This document shows positions 31,665 through 39,840 of a stretch of DNA of 41,921 nucleotides, piece by piece. Numbering within the stretch: position 1 is the first letter of the stretch; each line of letters opens with the position of its first letter. The notes under the pieces are model-generated. The model made no database searches and was not told where the DNA came from. It saw only the letters and a program-made list of their open reading frames with translations. Source of the DNA: an uncultured Clostridia bacterium (GTDB lineage: Bacteria; Bacillota; Clostridia; Christensenellales; CAG-917); NCBI GenBank assembly GCA_947628855.1, contig CANRBM010000007.1:1-41921 (forward strand), given 5' to 3'. Made by a program: the position numbers and the translations under genes.

Positions 31665-32033
31665 ATGATTATGAATTGGAATGAAGAAACCTTTTTGAAA
31701 ACCTACAAGGGAACTGAAACGTTTGTAACAGTTGAGAAAAACTATTACTCTCTCTTTTTAGAGCTTCTAAAAGACGAAGAGCTTTTGTCGCATATCCGAT
31801 TTGCAAACGATACGCTTAATGTCCCGCCGCTGAAAACCTTCATACTGTACGAGCGCGACATACTGAAAAAGGACGTGTTCCGCGAAAAGCTCTCACCCAC
31901 AGCCAAACGAGGTTTGGGCGCGTGCTTCGGATATCTTTACAAGTTTATTTACGGCGGATACGAATCGGAGCCGAGCTGGTTCAACGATGCGCTCACAGGC
32001 ATCAAAACGGCGAGTTATTTTAAGAAGATATAA
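31665..32033 (+). CDS. Unknown 122-residue protein, first gene of the cassette
   Basis: I do not recognise a family. The product starts MIMNWNEETFLKTYKGTETF (a second ATG two codons in is equally possible) and is predicted mostly helical, with SPTAKRGLGACFGYLYKFIYGGYESE near the centre. No membrane segment, no catalytic motif. Its stop codon directly abuts the ATG of the next gene, so the two are cotranslated. As the small first gene of a cassette with nucleases it might be a regulator, inhibitor or structural partner; nothing in the sequence decides. Confidence 0.65.
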   Translation: MIMNWNEETFLKTYKGTETFVTVEKNYYSLFLELLKDEELLSHIRFANDTLNVPPLKTFILYERDILKKDVFREKLSPTAKRGLGACFGYLYKFIYGGYESEPSWFNDALTGIKTASYFKKI

Positions 32034-32999
32034 ATGGAGCAAAAGTGTCCGATGAACAGCAGTCGTGTATTGAGGGGAAGCGTTCGCAATTTCTTTGAAA
32101 CATCCTCGCCTATTAGAGATCGTATCGCAAATTTTGTGCGAGACAATCTTAGCAATGGGACAAGGAGTGTTGCGCTTTGCTTCCGAGGGAATGCGGCAAC
32201 GCTATACTATCATTGCCATCAACTTCTGCACATTCGTTCATCTCGTGATGGAATAATCGGGGAATTTGATTTTCGGCACGCACGGTTTTCGTTGAATTAT
32301 AAACAGACACTTGAACGACTCAACAGTTTAAACGTTGACACCTCTCGATTCTGCAGTAATACAGTACATAAGGCGCAAAGCATGATTACGTTTTCATTGG
32401 AGAAACGCGATACAGAAGAGGTAAAAGAGATCCTGGAGACCTATCGAGAATTGATCGACGATTTTTTCGATCCCGAAAAGAAGGGTTATGCTTTTGGCGC
32501 GCCGCTCAACAGACACGAAAAGACTTTGTATTTGGAAAAAGACCGTCAGCAACAGCTATGGGCGAATTATTTTTTGAACGATGCCTTGACTTATTACGAC
32601 CTGGAATACTCAGAGCGTTATGCAACGCAAAAGGGACTGCATGGTAGATTCGACCTCTTGGGGCTACGCAGGGAAACGGAAGGTTACACGTTGCTTTTAG
32701 CGGAATTGAAATCTTCGCCGCAGGCTCTTTGGGGAAAATCGGGGATAGCAAGTCACGAAAGAGATTATCTTGACTATTTAGACAGCCCTTGTTTAGAGCT
32801 GCGGAAGGAGGAGGCGTGCGAGACAGTCCGACTTCTTTGCAAGATTTTCGGGAAACCCTATCCCGAAGACCTCACTCCCGAGAACATTCAAAACGCCAAG
32901 ATACAGTTTGTGTTTTCGGACAAGGTAATCAACGTCGGAAAATCGTACTACCCGACTGACGGACGCATCGAAAAGATATATCTCGGAAACGAGAAATGA
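32034..32999 (+). CDS. Predicted PD-(D/E)XK nuclease-fold protein A
   Basis: 321 residues. The N-terminal about 170 residues are helical and unrecognised. The motif GRFDLLGLRRETEGYTLLLAELKSS (204-228) gives D207 ... E224-x-K226 on consecutive strands, the PD-(D/E)XK pattern, followed by helices and a C-terminal strand pair (IQFVFSDKVINVGKSYY). The DHGRFD-type entry and ELKS are common in restriction-like and RecB-like nucleases. The second gene of the cassette, ATG adjacent to the previous stop. Fold assignment rests on this motif only, so it is a prediction. Confidence 0.7.
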   Translation: MEQKCPMNSSRVLRGSVRNFFETSSPIRDRIANFVRDNLSNGTRSVALCFRGNAATLYYHCHQLLHIRSSRDGIIGEFDFRHARFSLNYKQTLERLNSLNVDTSRFCSNTVHKAQSMITFSLEKRDTEEVKEILETYRELIDDFFDPEKKGYAFGAPLNRHEKTLYLEKDRQQQLWANYFLNDALTYYDLEYSERYATQKGLHGRFDLLGLRRETEGYTLLLAELKSSPQALWGKSGIASHERDYLDYLDSPCLELRKEEACETVRLLCKIFGKPYPEDLTPENIQNAKIQFVFSDKVINVGKSYYPTDGRIEKIYLGNEK

Positions 33000-33023
33000 T
33001 TATCAAACACAAGGAGAAACATT

Positions 33024-33734
33024 ATGTCAAAATTTAAGTGGATCAAAGATAGGAGTGACGTCAATAATCAAAGCACGTTCGACGAGGTTGCCGCAGAGCT
33101 TTTGGACGCGTTAAAATCGTTCGACGAAAATTTCGACCTCAAAGACATAGAAGCACGGGAAGAAGAAACGGACCGTAGCTCTTGCAAAGGATTTTTGGAC
33201 ACGGACGACGGGACCGCAAAGACCAACGAAAGACGGCTGTGCAAGTGCCTGTACTTTACGAATACCGAGAATAAAGTAAAAACAAAATGCGATGGTTGCG
33301 CTTTAAAAGACAGACAGAGCGAAGGCTATCATGCAAAAGTCATAGGAAACTTCAAAGTGATCTACTATGAATTTGTGCCGACCAACAAGGGAAATGGCAT
33401 CGGAAACGTCGACTTGATCCTTGCGGACGAAAACTTCGCCTATCTGACGGAAGTAAAACCGCCCAGGGAAGAGAACCCCGAAACGCTTCTTCGAATGCTC
33501 CTCGAAATCGAAACATACTACCGCGTTACGGTCAAGGGCAAGCAATACGAAAAAGTTGTGGGAGACAAGCCGCTCAGAAAGGCGATCCTCTTTTTTAAGG
33601 ACAGTCCGCAATATAAGGTATATTGCGACTCGGCTTGCGGTGTCAACACAAAAGAATTGCTCAAAAAATTTGGTATTACCGTGTTCTGCGCCGAATTCAC
33701 GGGCACTGAGGTATTGATAAAGGCAATCGGATAA
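33024..33734 (+). CDS. Predicted PD-(D/E)XK nuclease-fold protein B with Cys cluster
   Basis: 236 residues, AAGGAG before the ATG. GIGNVDLILADENFAYLTEVK (125-145) gives D130 ... E143-x-K145, again a PD-(D/E)XK pattern, with E116 (YYEF) on the preceding strand. Cys54, Cys73, Cys75, Cys89 and Cys92 precede the motif (CKCLY...CDGC) and could bind zinc or an iron-sulfur cluster. Not obviously homologous to protein A outside the motif. It ends before a terminator-like hairpin and the second promoter P2. Confidence 0.7.
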   Translation: MSKFKWIKDRSDVNNQSTFDEVAAELLDALKSFDENFDLKDIEAREEETDRSSCKGFLDTDDGTAKTNERRLCKCLYFTNTENKVKTKCDGCALKDRQSEGYHAKVIGNFKVIYYEFVPTNKGNGIGNVDLILADENFAYLTEVKPPREENPETLLRMLLEIETYYRVTVKGKQYEKVVGDKPLRKAILFFKDSPQYKVYCDSACGVNTKELLKKFGITVFCAEFTGTEVLIKAIG

Positions 33735-33735
33735 C

Positions 33736-33763
33736 GGAGAGGGCGGAGTTGCTCCGCCTCTCT
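33736..33763 (+). terminator. GC-rich stem-loop after nuclease B
   Basis: GGCGGAG-TTG-CTCCGCC with a GAGA/TCTC extension (one bulged G), starting just after the stop codon. Only a short T-run follows (TCTTTCG), so termination may be partial. Confidence 0.55.
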
Positions 33764-33823
33764 CTTTCGGGTTGCAATATGGAAATTTGAAGATAGAAAT
33801 TTTACAAATAACGCAAAAAACGC

Positions 33824-33860
33824 TTGACTAATTGACAAAAATATGTTTTATATATATAAT
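33824..33860 (+). promoter_or_regulatory. Promoter P2 of the cassette, perfect consensus
   Basis: TTGACA (33832-33837), 17-bp spacer, TATAAT (33855-33860), with an extra TTGACT eight bases upstream (33824-33829). The twin boxes and the following AAAAATATG resemble P1. It drives the 806-residue gene, whose ATG is preceded by AGGAG. Confidence 0.85.
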
Positions 33861-33901
33861 GCGCGGCGCTAGCCGTGACTATATCAAAAAAGGAGTAAAT
33901 T

Positions 33902-36322
33902 ATGGAAAAATTATTTGTGCGCGTGGGGATCTTTTGGGCTGTCCCGAACGAAGAAGGGGGCTGGGAATTTCGCACTTGCGAGAAGGCGTATCCGTTTTCG
34001 GCTGCGGAGCAGCTTGCGAACCCCGCCGGATTTATCGACTACCCCTATTCTCACTATGACGAATGGGAAGATGCTCGCCATGAGGGCGACTCGAAAGACT
34101 GTTATTTTTATCCACGCGGAAGACTATTATATGATGTAAAGCGCGGAATACATCGCATCTTTGCGGATGAGTGCCTTGATCACGACGACCTTGAAGAACT
34201 CTGCTTCATTTACGATATCGATTATTTTGAACTTTGCCGCGACGAGCATTATGTCAGCGCCTTTTCACATCGCCGCAAAACCGAAAAACCGTCTCTGAAG
34301 CATACCATACTCCGCGGGCAGGAAAAGATCGGAGAAAATCTCATTGAGATAACCTATGGGGGAACGAAACTTTTGGTGGAACTCGGAAAAGCGCTCGACG
34401 GCGGCGAAAAGCTGAGCAATATCGAAAAAGCGGTGTTGCAAGAAAAATACGACGCGGTCGTCGTAAGCCATTATCACGCAGACCATGCGGGACTTATCGA
34501 ACAAAAGAAAGACTGTCCGATCTATATCGGCGCAAGCGCACGTCGCATCCTCGCGGCTATGGACGAATACAACGGGAAAACTCTTCCGAATAATATCGTC
34601 GCATACAGAAGCGGCAAGCCTTTCTACGTCGGAAAAATCAAGATAACGCCCATCCTTTGCGACCATTCGGCGTTTGACAGTTATATGCTTCTCTTCGAGG
34701 CGGGCGGCAAAAGCATTCTCTATACAGGCGACTTTCGTTTTCACGGCAGAAAAAACAGCGATCGACTCTTCGCGCGCCTGCCGAGTCGCGTCGATACGCT
34801 GATTTCAGAGGGAACGAATATCGGGAGTGATAAGCCGTGTTTTTCCGAACGCGAACTTGAAGAACACGCGGTTGAATTGTTCAAAACGACAGATAAACCT
34901 GTGTTTGTGTTGCAATCCGCGTCCAATATCGACAGGCTTGTCAGCTTTTATCGCGCCGCCAAACGTAGCGGGAGGATATTCTACGAGGACATATATACCG
35001 CTATGCTTGCCGAGGCGGCGGGCGGAAAGATACCACGCCCGGATTTCTTTGATGACGTTTACGCTTTTACCCCGTGGCGAGTGCAGGGTAAGCGTAAAGA
35101 CATGTTCTTTGAATTTGAAAGGAAGCGCGGGTTCGCGGGAATTGCCAAGGGCAAGCCGTTTGTTATGCTCGTCCGTCCGTCTATGCTCGGCTACCTTAAA
35201 AAACTTGCCGAAAAAATGAACTTGGGCGGCGCGCTCCTCGTCTATTCCATGTGGAGCGGCTATCGCGAGCACGACGATGTAAAATTATTTTTGGACGAAG
35301 CTCAAAAGTTGGGTTTCATCGAGCGCACTTTGCATACGAGCGGACACGCTTCAAAGCAAGACATAGAACGGTTGAAAGAACGTATTTCGGCATCGGAATA
35401 TGTAACAGTTCATACTCAGCCGACCGACAGTCTTTCTATCTTATGTGAGCTTGTAAGCGAAGGGATAAAAGAGAAATTCTCCACCTCCGAAAAAGCCGAA
35501 CGCCGAGCGAAAGAAGAACTTGCCGAAATTGAAAAGAACGGGCTTGCCGAGTATTTTCTTGCTGTCCGCGATGTTATACATTATGCAAACAGCAAGCATA
35601 TTTTTGTGGGCACGGGACGGGGCAGTATTGTCGGAAGCGTTGTTTCCTATGCGCTCGGAATTACAGGCGTCGATCCAATCAAGCACGCTCTTTCGGCGAC
35701 TCGCTTTTGGCAAAGCAGCCGTAAGGAAATAGCAATTGACGTAGATAGGGAAAAACAAAAAGAAATATGCGATTACTTATATCGCCGCTATGGGAATGAT
35801 TATGTCATTCCCGTCGGGACTGCGGGATTTCAAATCAAAAAGGACGGACAAAGCCTGCCCACGCTGTACATCTTGGGTTGGGATGCGCTTACACGAATAA
35901 GAAGGACGATCGAGCTGATAGAATATCAAAAAGGCGACTCGGTGGAATTTGATTATGGCGACGACAGCGTTTTTGACATGATCGCGAACGGAGATACGAA
36001 AGGGATATTCGGGCTTGATTTTGAGGACGAGAAAGAGTTTTTGCGCATTTTCCGCCCGAATGATCTTGAAGAACTTGTCGAGGCGCTTACATTAAGGCAT
36101 TTACAATTTACCGATAATGAAGTCCTAAATACATTTTTGCACGGACGGTCCCTTTACGCTATGCAAAAGGATGACATTCTCGGACTTTATAACGAAATAT
36201 CAGGGAGCGAACATTCCGAGGTGTTGAACCGTGCCCACAATTTCTCCTACTATGGATATATCACCTATCAAATGGCATATCTGAAATGCTACTTCTCCGA
36301 CGAATTCAATAGGTCGGAGTAA
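33902..36322 (+). CDS. MBL/beta-CASP nuclease fused to a miniature DNA polymerase III alpha-like palm
   Basis: 806 residues in three parts. Residues 1-130: unknown domain. Residues 134-510: metallo-beta-lactamase fold with VVSHYHADHAGL (H190, H192, D194, H195), LCDHSAFDS (H255), YTGDFRFHG (D277), then beta-CASP motifs E303 (ISEGTN), HTSGHASKQD (H482) and H504, as in RNase J. Residues about 530-806: C-family polymerase signatures: GLAEYFLAVRDVIHYA, GTGRGSIVGSVVSYALGITG, IDVD (D613, D615, matching the first two catalytic Asp), GDTKGIFGLDFEDE, and a finger-like NRAHNFSYYGYITYQMAYLK. Between IDVD and YILGWDALT, about 100 residues of a normal PolIII alpha are missing, and the third catalytic Asp is not evident (FDFLGL appears as LYILGW). 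The PHP domain that normally precedes the palm is replaced by the MBL nuclease. Confidence 0.85.
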   Translation: MEKLFVRVGIFWAVPNEEGGWEFRTCEKAYPFSAAEQLANPAGFIDYPYSHYDEWEDARHEGDSKDCYFYPRGRLLYDVKRGIHRIFADECLDHDDLEELCFIYDIDYFELCRDEHYVSAFSHRRKTEKPSLKHTILRGQEKIGENLIEITYGGTKLLVELGKALDGGEKLSNIEKAVLQEKYDAVVVSHYHADHAGLIEQKKDCPIYIGASARRILAAMDEYNGKTLPNNIVAYRSGKPFYVGKIKITPILCDHSAFDSYMLLFEAGGKSILYTGDFRFHGRKNSDRLFARLPSRVDTLISEGTNIGSDKPCFSERELEEHAVELFKTTDKPVFVLQSASNIDRLVSFYRAAKRSGRIFYEDIYTAMLAEAAGGKIPRPDFFDDVYAFTPWRVQGKRKDMFFEFERKRGFAGIAKGKPFVMLVRPSMLGYLKKLAEKMNLGGALLVYSMWSGYREHDDVKLFLDEAQKLGFIERTLHTSGHASKQDIERLKERISASEYVTVHTQPTDSLSILCELVSEGIKEKFSTSEKAERRAKEELAEIEKNGLAEYFLAVRDVIHYANSKHIFVGTGRGSIVGSVVSYALGITGVDPIKHALSATRFWQSSRKEIAIDVDREKQKEICDYLYRRYGNDYVIPVGTAGFQIKKDGQSLPTLYILGWDALTRIRRTIELIEYQKGDSVEFDYGDDSVFDMIANGDTKGIFGLDFEDEKEFLRIFRPNDLEELVEALTLRHLQFTDNEVLNTFLHGRSLYAMQKDDILGLYNEISGSEHSEVLNRAHNFSYYGYITYQMAYLKCYFSDEFNRSE

Positions 36323-36532
36323 TATAGAAATTGCCTTGTAAATCAAGCGACGATACCGCTTTTTTGTTTACAAAGTTCTTTGTCAGAAGCGTGGAGCGAT
36401 TGTCTTTCGTCGGCGGGCGGGGCGTTTGCAATGTTATGATGTATTTTGAAAAACAGCTTGTAGCGGGAAATCATATCCTTCTTCCCATGTGAGATTATCT
36501 TGGTATTCGGCGTCGGTCATTCCTTTTCCCGA

Positions 36533-36676
36533 ACGGCACTGCTGCTTGCGGACAAGAACCAAGCCGACGTGAAGAAAGAGCTTCGCAGAGCCGAAAAGCG
36601 CGTGACCGAACTCGACAAGCCGGTCCTCGGCGGCAAAAGATCGCTTACAGGCAGACCGCAGGATATCCAACTTTAA
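36533..36676 (+). pseudogene. Remnant of a serine recombinase C-terminal coiled coil
   Basis: A frame without a start codon reads ALLLADKNQADVKKELRRAE, KRVTELDKPV and then GRPQDIQL before TAA. The ELRRAEKRVTELD heptad stretch matches the coiled-coil tail of clostridial large serine recombinases. It lies between the cassette and the ComEC-like gene in the otherwise gene-free stretch 36323-36827. On the opposite strand a 28-codon frame (36434-36520, MTDAEYQDNLTWEEGYDFPL...) is the only other protein-like sequence. Confidence 0.4.
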
Positions 36677-36827
36677 TATAAGATAGGTATCGACTCGGCA
36701 CTCACCCCGCGACTTCCGCCGCACACCCCTCGGACGAGCATTATGCCCGTTTGACTTGTCTGAAGGATAAGCAGTGTTTTAGAAACGACAAGCCGTCCGT
36801 CTCAAAATAAAAACGTCCGCTTTCGAC

Positions 36828-36857
36828 TTGACGGCAGGGCGGGGCGGAGAATATAAT
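36828..36857 (+). promoter_or_regulatory. Promoter abutting the ComEC-like gene
   Basis: TTGACG (36828-36833), 18-bp spacer, TATAAT (36852-36857). The -10 box touches the first ATG (36858), and the second in-frame ATG (36864) lies six bases after it, where transcription should start. Confidence 0.65.
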
Positions 36858-37970
36858 ATGCATATGGCATCGAATTCAAGTCTAAGTCAAAATCAGACGA
36901 GGGCGCTCATCATTGCGGTCGCTATAATGCTCGTGCTTGTCGTAGTCGGCGTATGCGTGCTCAGATTCGGCTTCCCCGACAAGTGGGACGCGCTCATGGA
37001 CGCGCTCTTTTCAAGCGAGCTCACGGACGGGCAGCTCGTCGTGCACTTCATCGACGTAGGGCAGGGCGACGGCATATATATAGAATTCCCCGATGGCAAG
37101 GATATGCTTATAGATATGGGTAGCACCAAAGGCATGAAAGCCGACGCCGCGGTCAAGACACTTAAAGACCTCAACGCCGACAACATTATCGACCATCTCA
37201 TGCTCACCCACACTGACCAAGACCACGTGGAGTTTTTGGACGAAGTTTTAGGCGCGTTCGATGTCGCCAACATCTACATGCCCAACGTCAAGGCGGAGCC
37301 GAGCAACAAGACCCTCCTAGAGCAAGTAAACAGCCTCGACAAGGACAAACTTGCGCTCTTCACGGACCCCGACGTCGTCACCTCAAGCACGTACGCGAGG
37401 TTCTTTATCGCCGCGCTCAGCGAGGAGGATTGCGCCGTCCGCCTCAATATGGACAAAAACGCCAACTCCAACGACATCGTCATTTCGGGAGAGGGTTACA
37501 ACTTGACTTTCTGGTGCCCGACGGCACAGTTTTACGCGGACAACGACCTCAAAACCGCCGAAAGGCTCAACGCGGTCTCTCCCGTAGGCGTCCTCACCTT
37601 CAACTCCCGCCGCATAGTCTTTACGGGAGACAGCAATTCCTTGAACGAGCCCATCATCGCCGAGCGCATAGGCTATCTTGACTGCGACGTGCTCAAAGTA
37701 GCGCACCACGGCAGCCAGACCTCATCCCTCAACGAATTTTTGCGCGCCGTCGATTGCGAGTACGCCGTGATAAGTTGTGGCGCGGACAACTCCTACGACC
37801 ACCCGAGACAGGCCACCCTCAACAGGCTCAAAGCCCTTGACATGACCGTCTACCGCACCGACCTAAACGGCAGCGTCACCTTGACCGTGAACGACAAAGG
37901 CGAGCTCTTGTTCTCCACCCAAAGGACCGCCTCTCAAAAGGACATCTTCACCGGCCAAGACGTCAAGTAG
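36858..37970 (+). CDS. ComEC/Rec2-like metallo-beta-lactamase protein, membrane-anchored
   Basis: 370 residues from this ATG (368 if the message is leaderless from 36864). One membrane helix (17-36) then VVHFIDVGQGDGIYIEFPDG, the entry motif of ComEC C-terminal MBL domains, LTHTDQDHVEF with H118, D120, D122 and H123, VFTGDS, and LKVAHHGSQTSS. The ComEC channel domain is absent, so it is a stand-alone outer-face hydrolase, possibly acting on nucleic acid or phosphoesters in uptake or scavenging. GGAG stands 8 bases before the first ATG but partly upstream of the expected transcription start. Single gene followed by a terminator. Confidence 0.88.
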   Translation: MHMASNSSLSQNQTRALIIAVAIMLVLVVVGVCVLRFGFPDKWDALMDALFSSELTDGQLVVHFIDVGQGDGIYIEFPDGKDMLIDMGSTKGMKADAAVKTLKDLNADNIIDHLMLTHTDQDHVEFLDEVLGAFDVANIYMPNVKAEPSNKTLLEQVNSLDKDKLALFTDPDVVTSSTYARFFIAALSEEDCAVRLNMDKNANSNDIVISGEGYNLTFWCPTAQFYADNDLKTAERLNAVSPVGVLTFNSRRIVFTGDSNSLNEPIIAERIGYLDCDVLKVAHHGSQTSSLNEFLRAVDCEYAVISCGADNSYDHPRQATLNRLKALDMTVYRTDLNGSVTLTVNDKGELLFSTQRTASQKDIFTGQDVK

Positions 37971-38037
37971 GTTATAATTTTTCGTGGGCTACTCGCCCAC
38001 GCCTCGGCAAGGGCTTTCAGTCCCTGCACGCCAAGCT

Positions 38038-38085
38038 AAAAACGCGCGAACGTCGTGACTTTTAGTCGCTAGTTCGCGCGTTTTT
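38038..38085. terminator. Strong bidirectional terminator
   Basis: AAAAACGCGCGAAC (38038-38051) pairs with GTTCGCGCGTTTTT (38072-38085), with an inner GACTTTTAGTC hairpin. It separates the ComEC-like gene (plus) from the O-antigen-ligase-like genes (minus). Confidence 0.88.
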
Positions 38086-38192
38086 GATTTGAGCGTATGG
38101 TACAAACTCCAGAGTGAGAGCTTGAGATTTACGTCACGTATAGTCCGAGCGTTTAATGTTCCCCCTTGTCCGAGCGTAAATCAAGAAAATTG

Positions 38193-39800
38193 TCAGTTTG
38201 CGCCGTCCGTGGTATCTGCGCCGTCCGCTTGCAAGGTATTGTCAACTTGCTCCGCGTTTTCTACGGCGTTTTCGTCTGTGGGCGAAGGGTCCGCTGGGTC
38301 AGCATTTGAGGGATCGGTTTTGCCTGTGAGCGCGCGCAAGCGAGCGGCGAGACAGGCGAAAGCTTTACCGCCGAAAGCGCGGCACTTATTTTCCGGCAGT
38401 CCCACTTCGACGGAGATGGTCATAATGAGCAACATCAAGAAGAAGGTAGGCCCAAAAAAGTTTGTATCCACCATGCCGTACGCGTCAAACAGGCCGAGTC
38501 CCGCAAGGAGCGCGACGACGGCGGGCTCTTTGATGCGGGCGAGGAAGGTACGGTATCTCCAAAAGTAGAAGAAGCCGAACGCGACGACGCCGACGATGCC
38601 CATCATAGCGGGGATCTGCAGCGCCGTAGAGTGGAACCAATAGGGCGTATATTTGTTTTGCACAAGCTCGCCGAGTCTGTAGTCCCAGCCTGCGCCGAAG
38701 ATCGGGTGCGCTTTAAAGACTCCCCACGCCTCGGGATAGAGTACGCTGTCGCGCCCCGACGAGTCGAGTCCCTTGTTCAAAATCGTCGTAACTACTTTCG
38801 AGACATCCTTTCCGAAATAACTGATCAAGAAAATGCTGATGCCGAACAGCACGCAGACGGAGACGCAAAACAGCGCGCGGTTTTGGGTCTTTATGCCGAC
38901 GTAAAGTATCATTGCGGGCATAGCGACGGTCGTAAACAGTATTGCGCCTCTGCAACCCGTGGCAAACAGCAACACGTATTCAAGCAAAGCAATGATGACA
39001 AATAAGGGAGTAAGGTAATTCTTTTTTATGCAGAAAAACAGCGTAGCGGGTATGCACATCGAGAGCATAGGCGCGACATTGTTGGGACCCGCCCAGCCGA
39101 GCTTTATATTTTTTGCCGCCATAGCTTGGATCACCGCGTCAAAATTTTCCATTCTCGCAAAGTAGACGATGAGCTGTACCATACATATCAAACCCGTCGC
39201 GAACAGTATTTTCAACACATATTTCGGCAAGTCGTCTTTTTTCGGCGCGTCCGAGAGGGATACGAAAAAGAAACAATATCCCACGCCGAAGAGTATCATA
39301 AGCGCAAGCGCCAAAATGACCGCCAAAGGATGCTCGTATTTCGAGCCCACGCCGCCAAGCGCAAACGGTATCACAAGCGCAAGCAGGGCGCAATTGAAAC
39401 CTTTTATTTTGGAAGGGCGCAGCAGGGTGAATTTACGCTTGAAAAATATGAAATTGAACACGATACCCGCAAGCAACAAGGCTATAAGGGCGAGCATAGG
39501 CGCGTAGTTGTCGAGAGTCTTGTGATTTACGCTTATCGTGAGCGAAAACATGAACAACGCGGGGAAAAACGACTTCGTGTCGCGGCATATAAACAGCGAC
39601 AGCGAGCCGAGCGCCACCATGACGCAAATGATGGGCACCCATATGCCGAACAGCCACGCAAACAAAACGAGCAGGGCGTTGAGCGCGATAAACAGGTCAG
39701 AACCGAAAAACCACTCAAGCAAATTCAAAAATTTTTTCGGCCCGTTTTTGGCGGTTTGAGCCGTTTGAGCCGTATCATTTGTTTTTGTCATATCTCTCAT
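38193..39800 (-). CDS. O-antigen ligase/polymerase-like multi-span membrane protein, copy 1
   Basis: 535 residues from the ATG eight bases after CGGAGG; an upstream ATG (39848) overlapping the previous gene's stop would add 16 residues. About 11-12 hydrophobic helices. The SSGRDSVLYPEAW...HPIFGAGWDY segment followed by FHSTALQIPAMMGIVG is the signature of the Wzy/WaaL (O-antigen ligase) family, in which the large outer loop carries catalytic Arg/His. A disordered Ala/Asp/Pro tail follows the last helix. The family joins or polymerises lipid-linked glycans on the outer face of the membrane. The downstream paralogue of 39841-41469; the two are cotranscribed. Confidence 0.88.
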   Translation of the reverse strand: MRDMTKTNDTAQTAQTAKNGPKKFLNLLEWFFGSDLFIALNALLVLFAWLFGIWVPIICVMVALGSLSLFICRDTKSFFPALFMFSLTISVNHKTLDNYAPMLALIALLLAGIVFNFIFFKRKFTLLRPSKIKGFNCALLALVIPFALGGVGSKYEHPLAVILALALMILFGVGYCFFFVSLSDAPKKDDLPKYVLKILFATGLICMVQLIVYFARMENFDAVIQAMAAKNIKLGWAGPNNVAPMLSMCIPATLFFCIKKNYLTPLFVIIALLEYVLLFATGCRGAILFTTVAMPAMILYVGIKTQNRALFCVSVCVLFGISIFLISYFGKDVSKVVTTILNKGLDSSGRDSVLYPEAWGVFKAHPIFGAGWDYRLGELVQNKYTPYWFHSTALQIPAMMGIVGVVAFGFFYFWRYRTFLARIKEPAVVALLAGLGLFDAYGMVDTNFFGPTFFLMLLIMTISVEVGLPENKCRAFGGKAFACLAARLRALTGKTDPSNADPADPSPTDENAVENAEQVDNTLQADGADTTDGAN

Positions 39801-39817
39801 AATATGCGCCTCCGAAA

Positions 39818-39826
39818 GGGGGGGGG
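39818..39826. repeat. Homopolymer tract of nine G (C on the coding strand)
   Basis: Located between the stop of copy 2 and the main start of copy 1, just upstream of CGGAGG. If translation starts at the alternative ATG at 39848, the tract is inside the coding sequence, where slippage would shift the frame. Confidence 0.7.
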
Positions 39827-39840
39827 TGTATTTTTGTATA

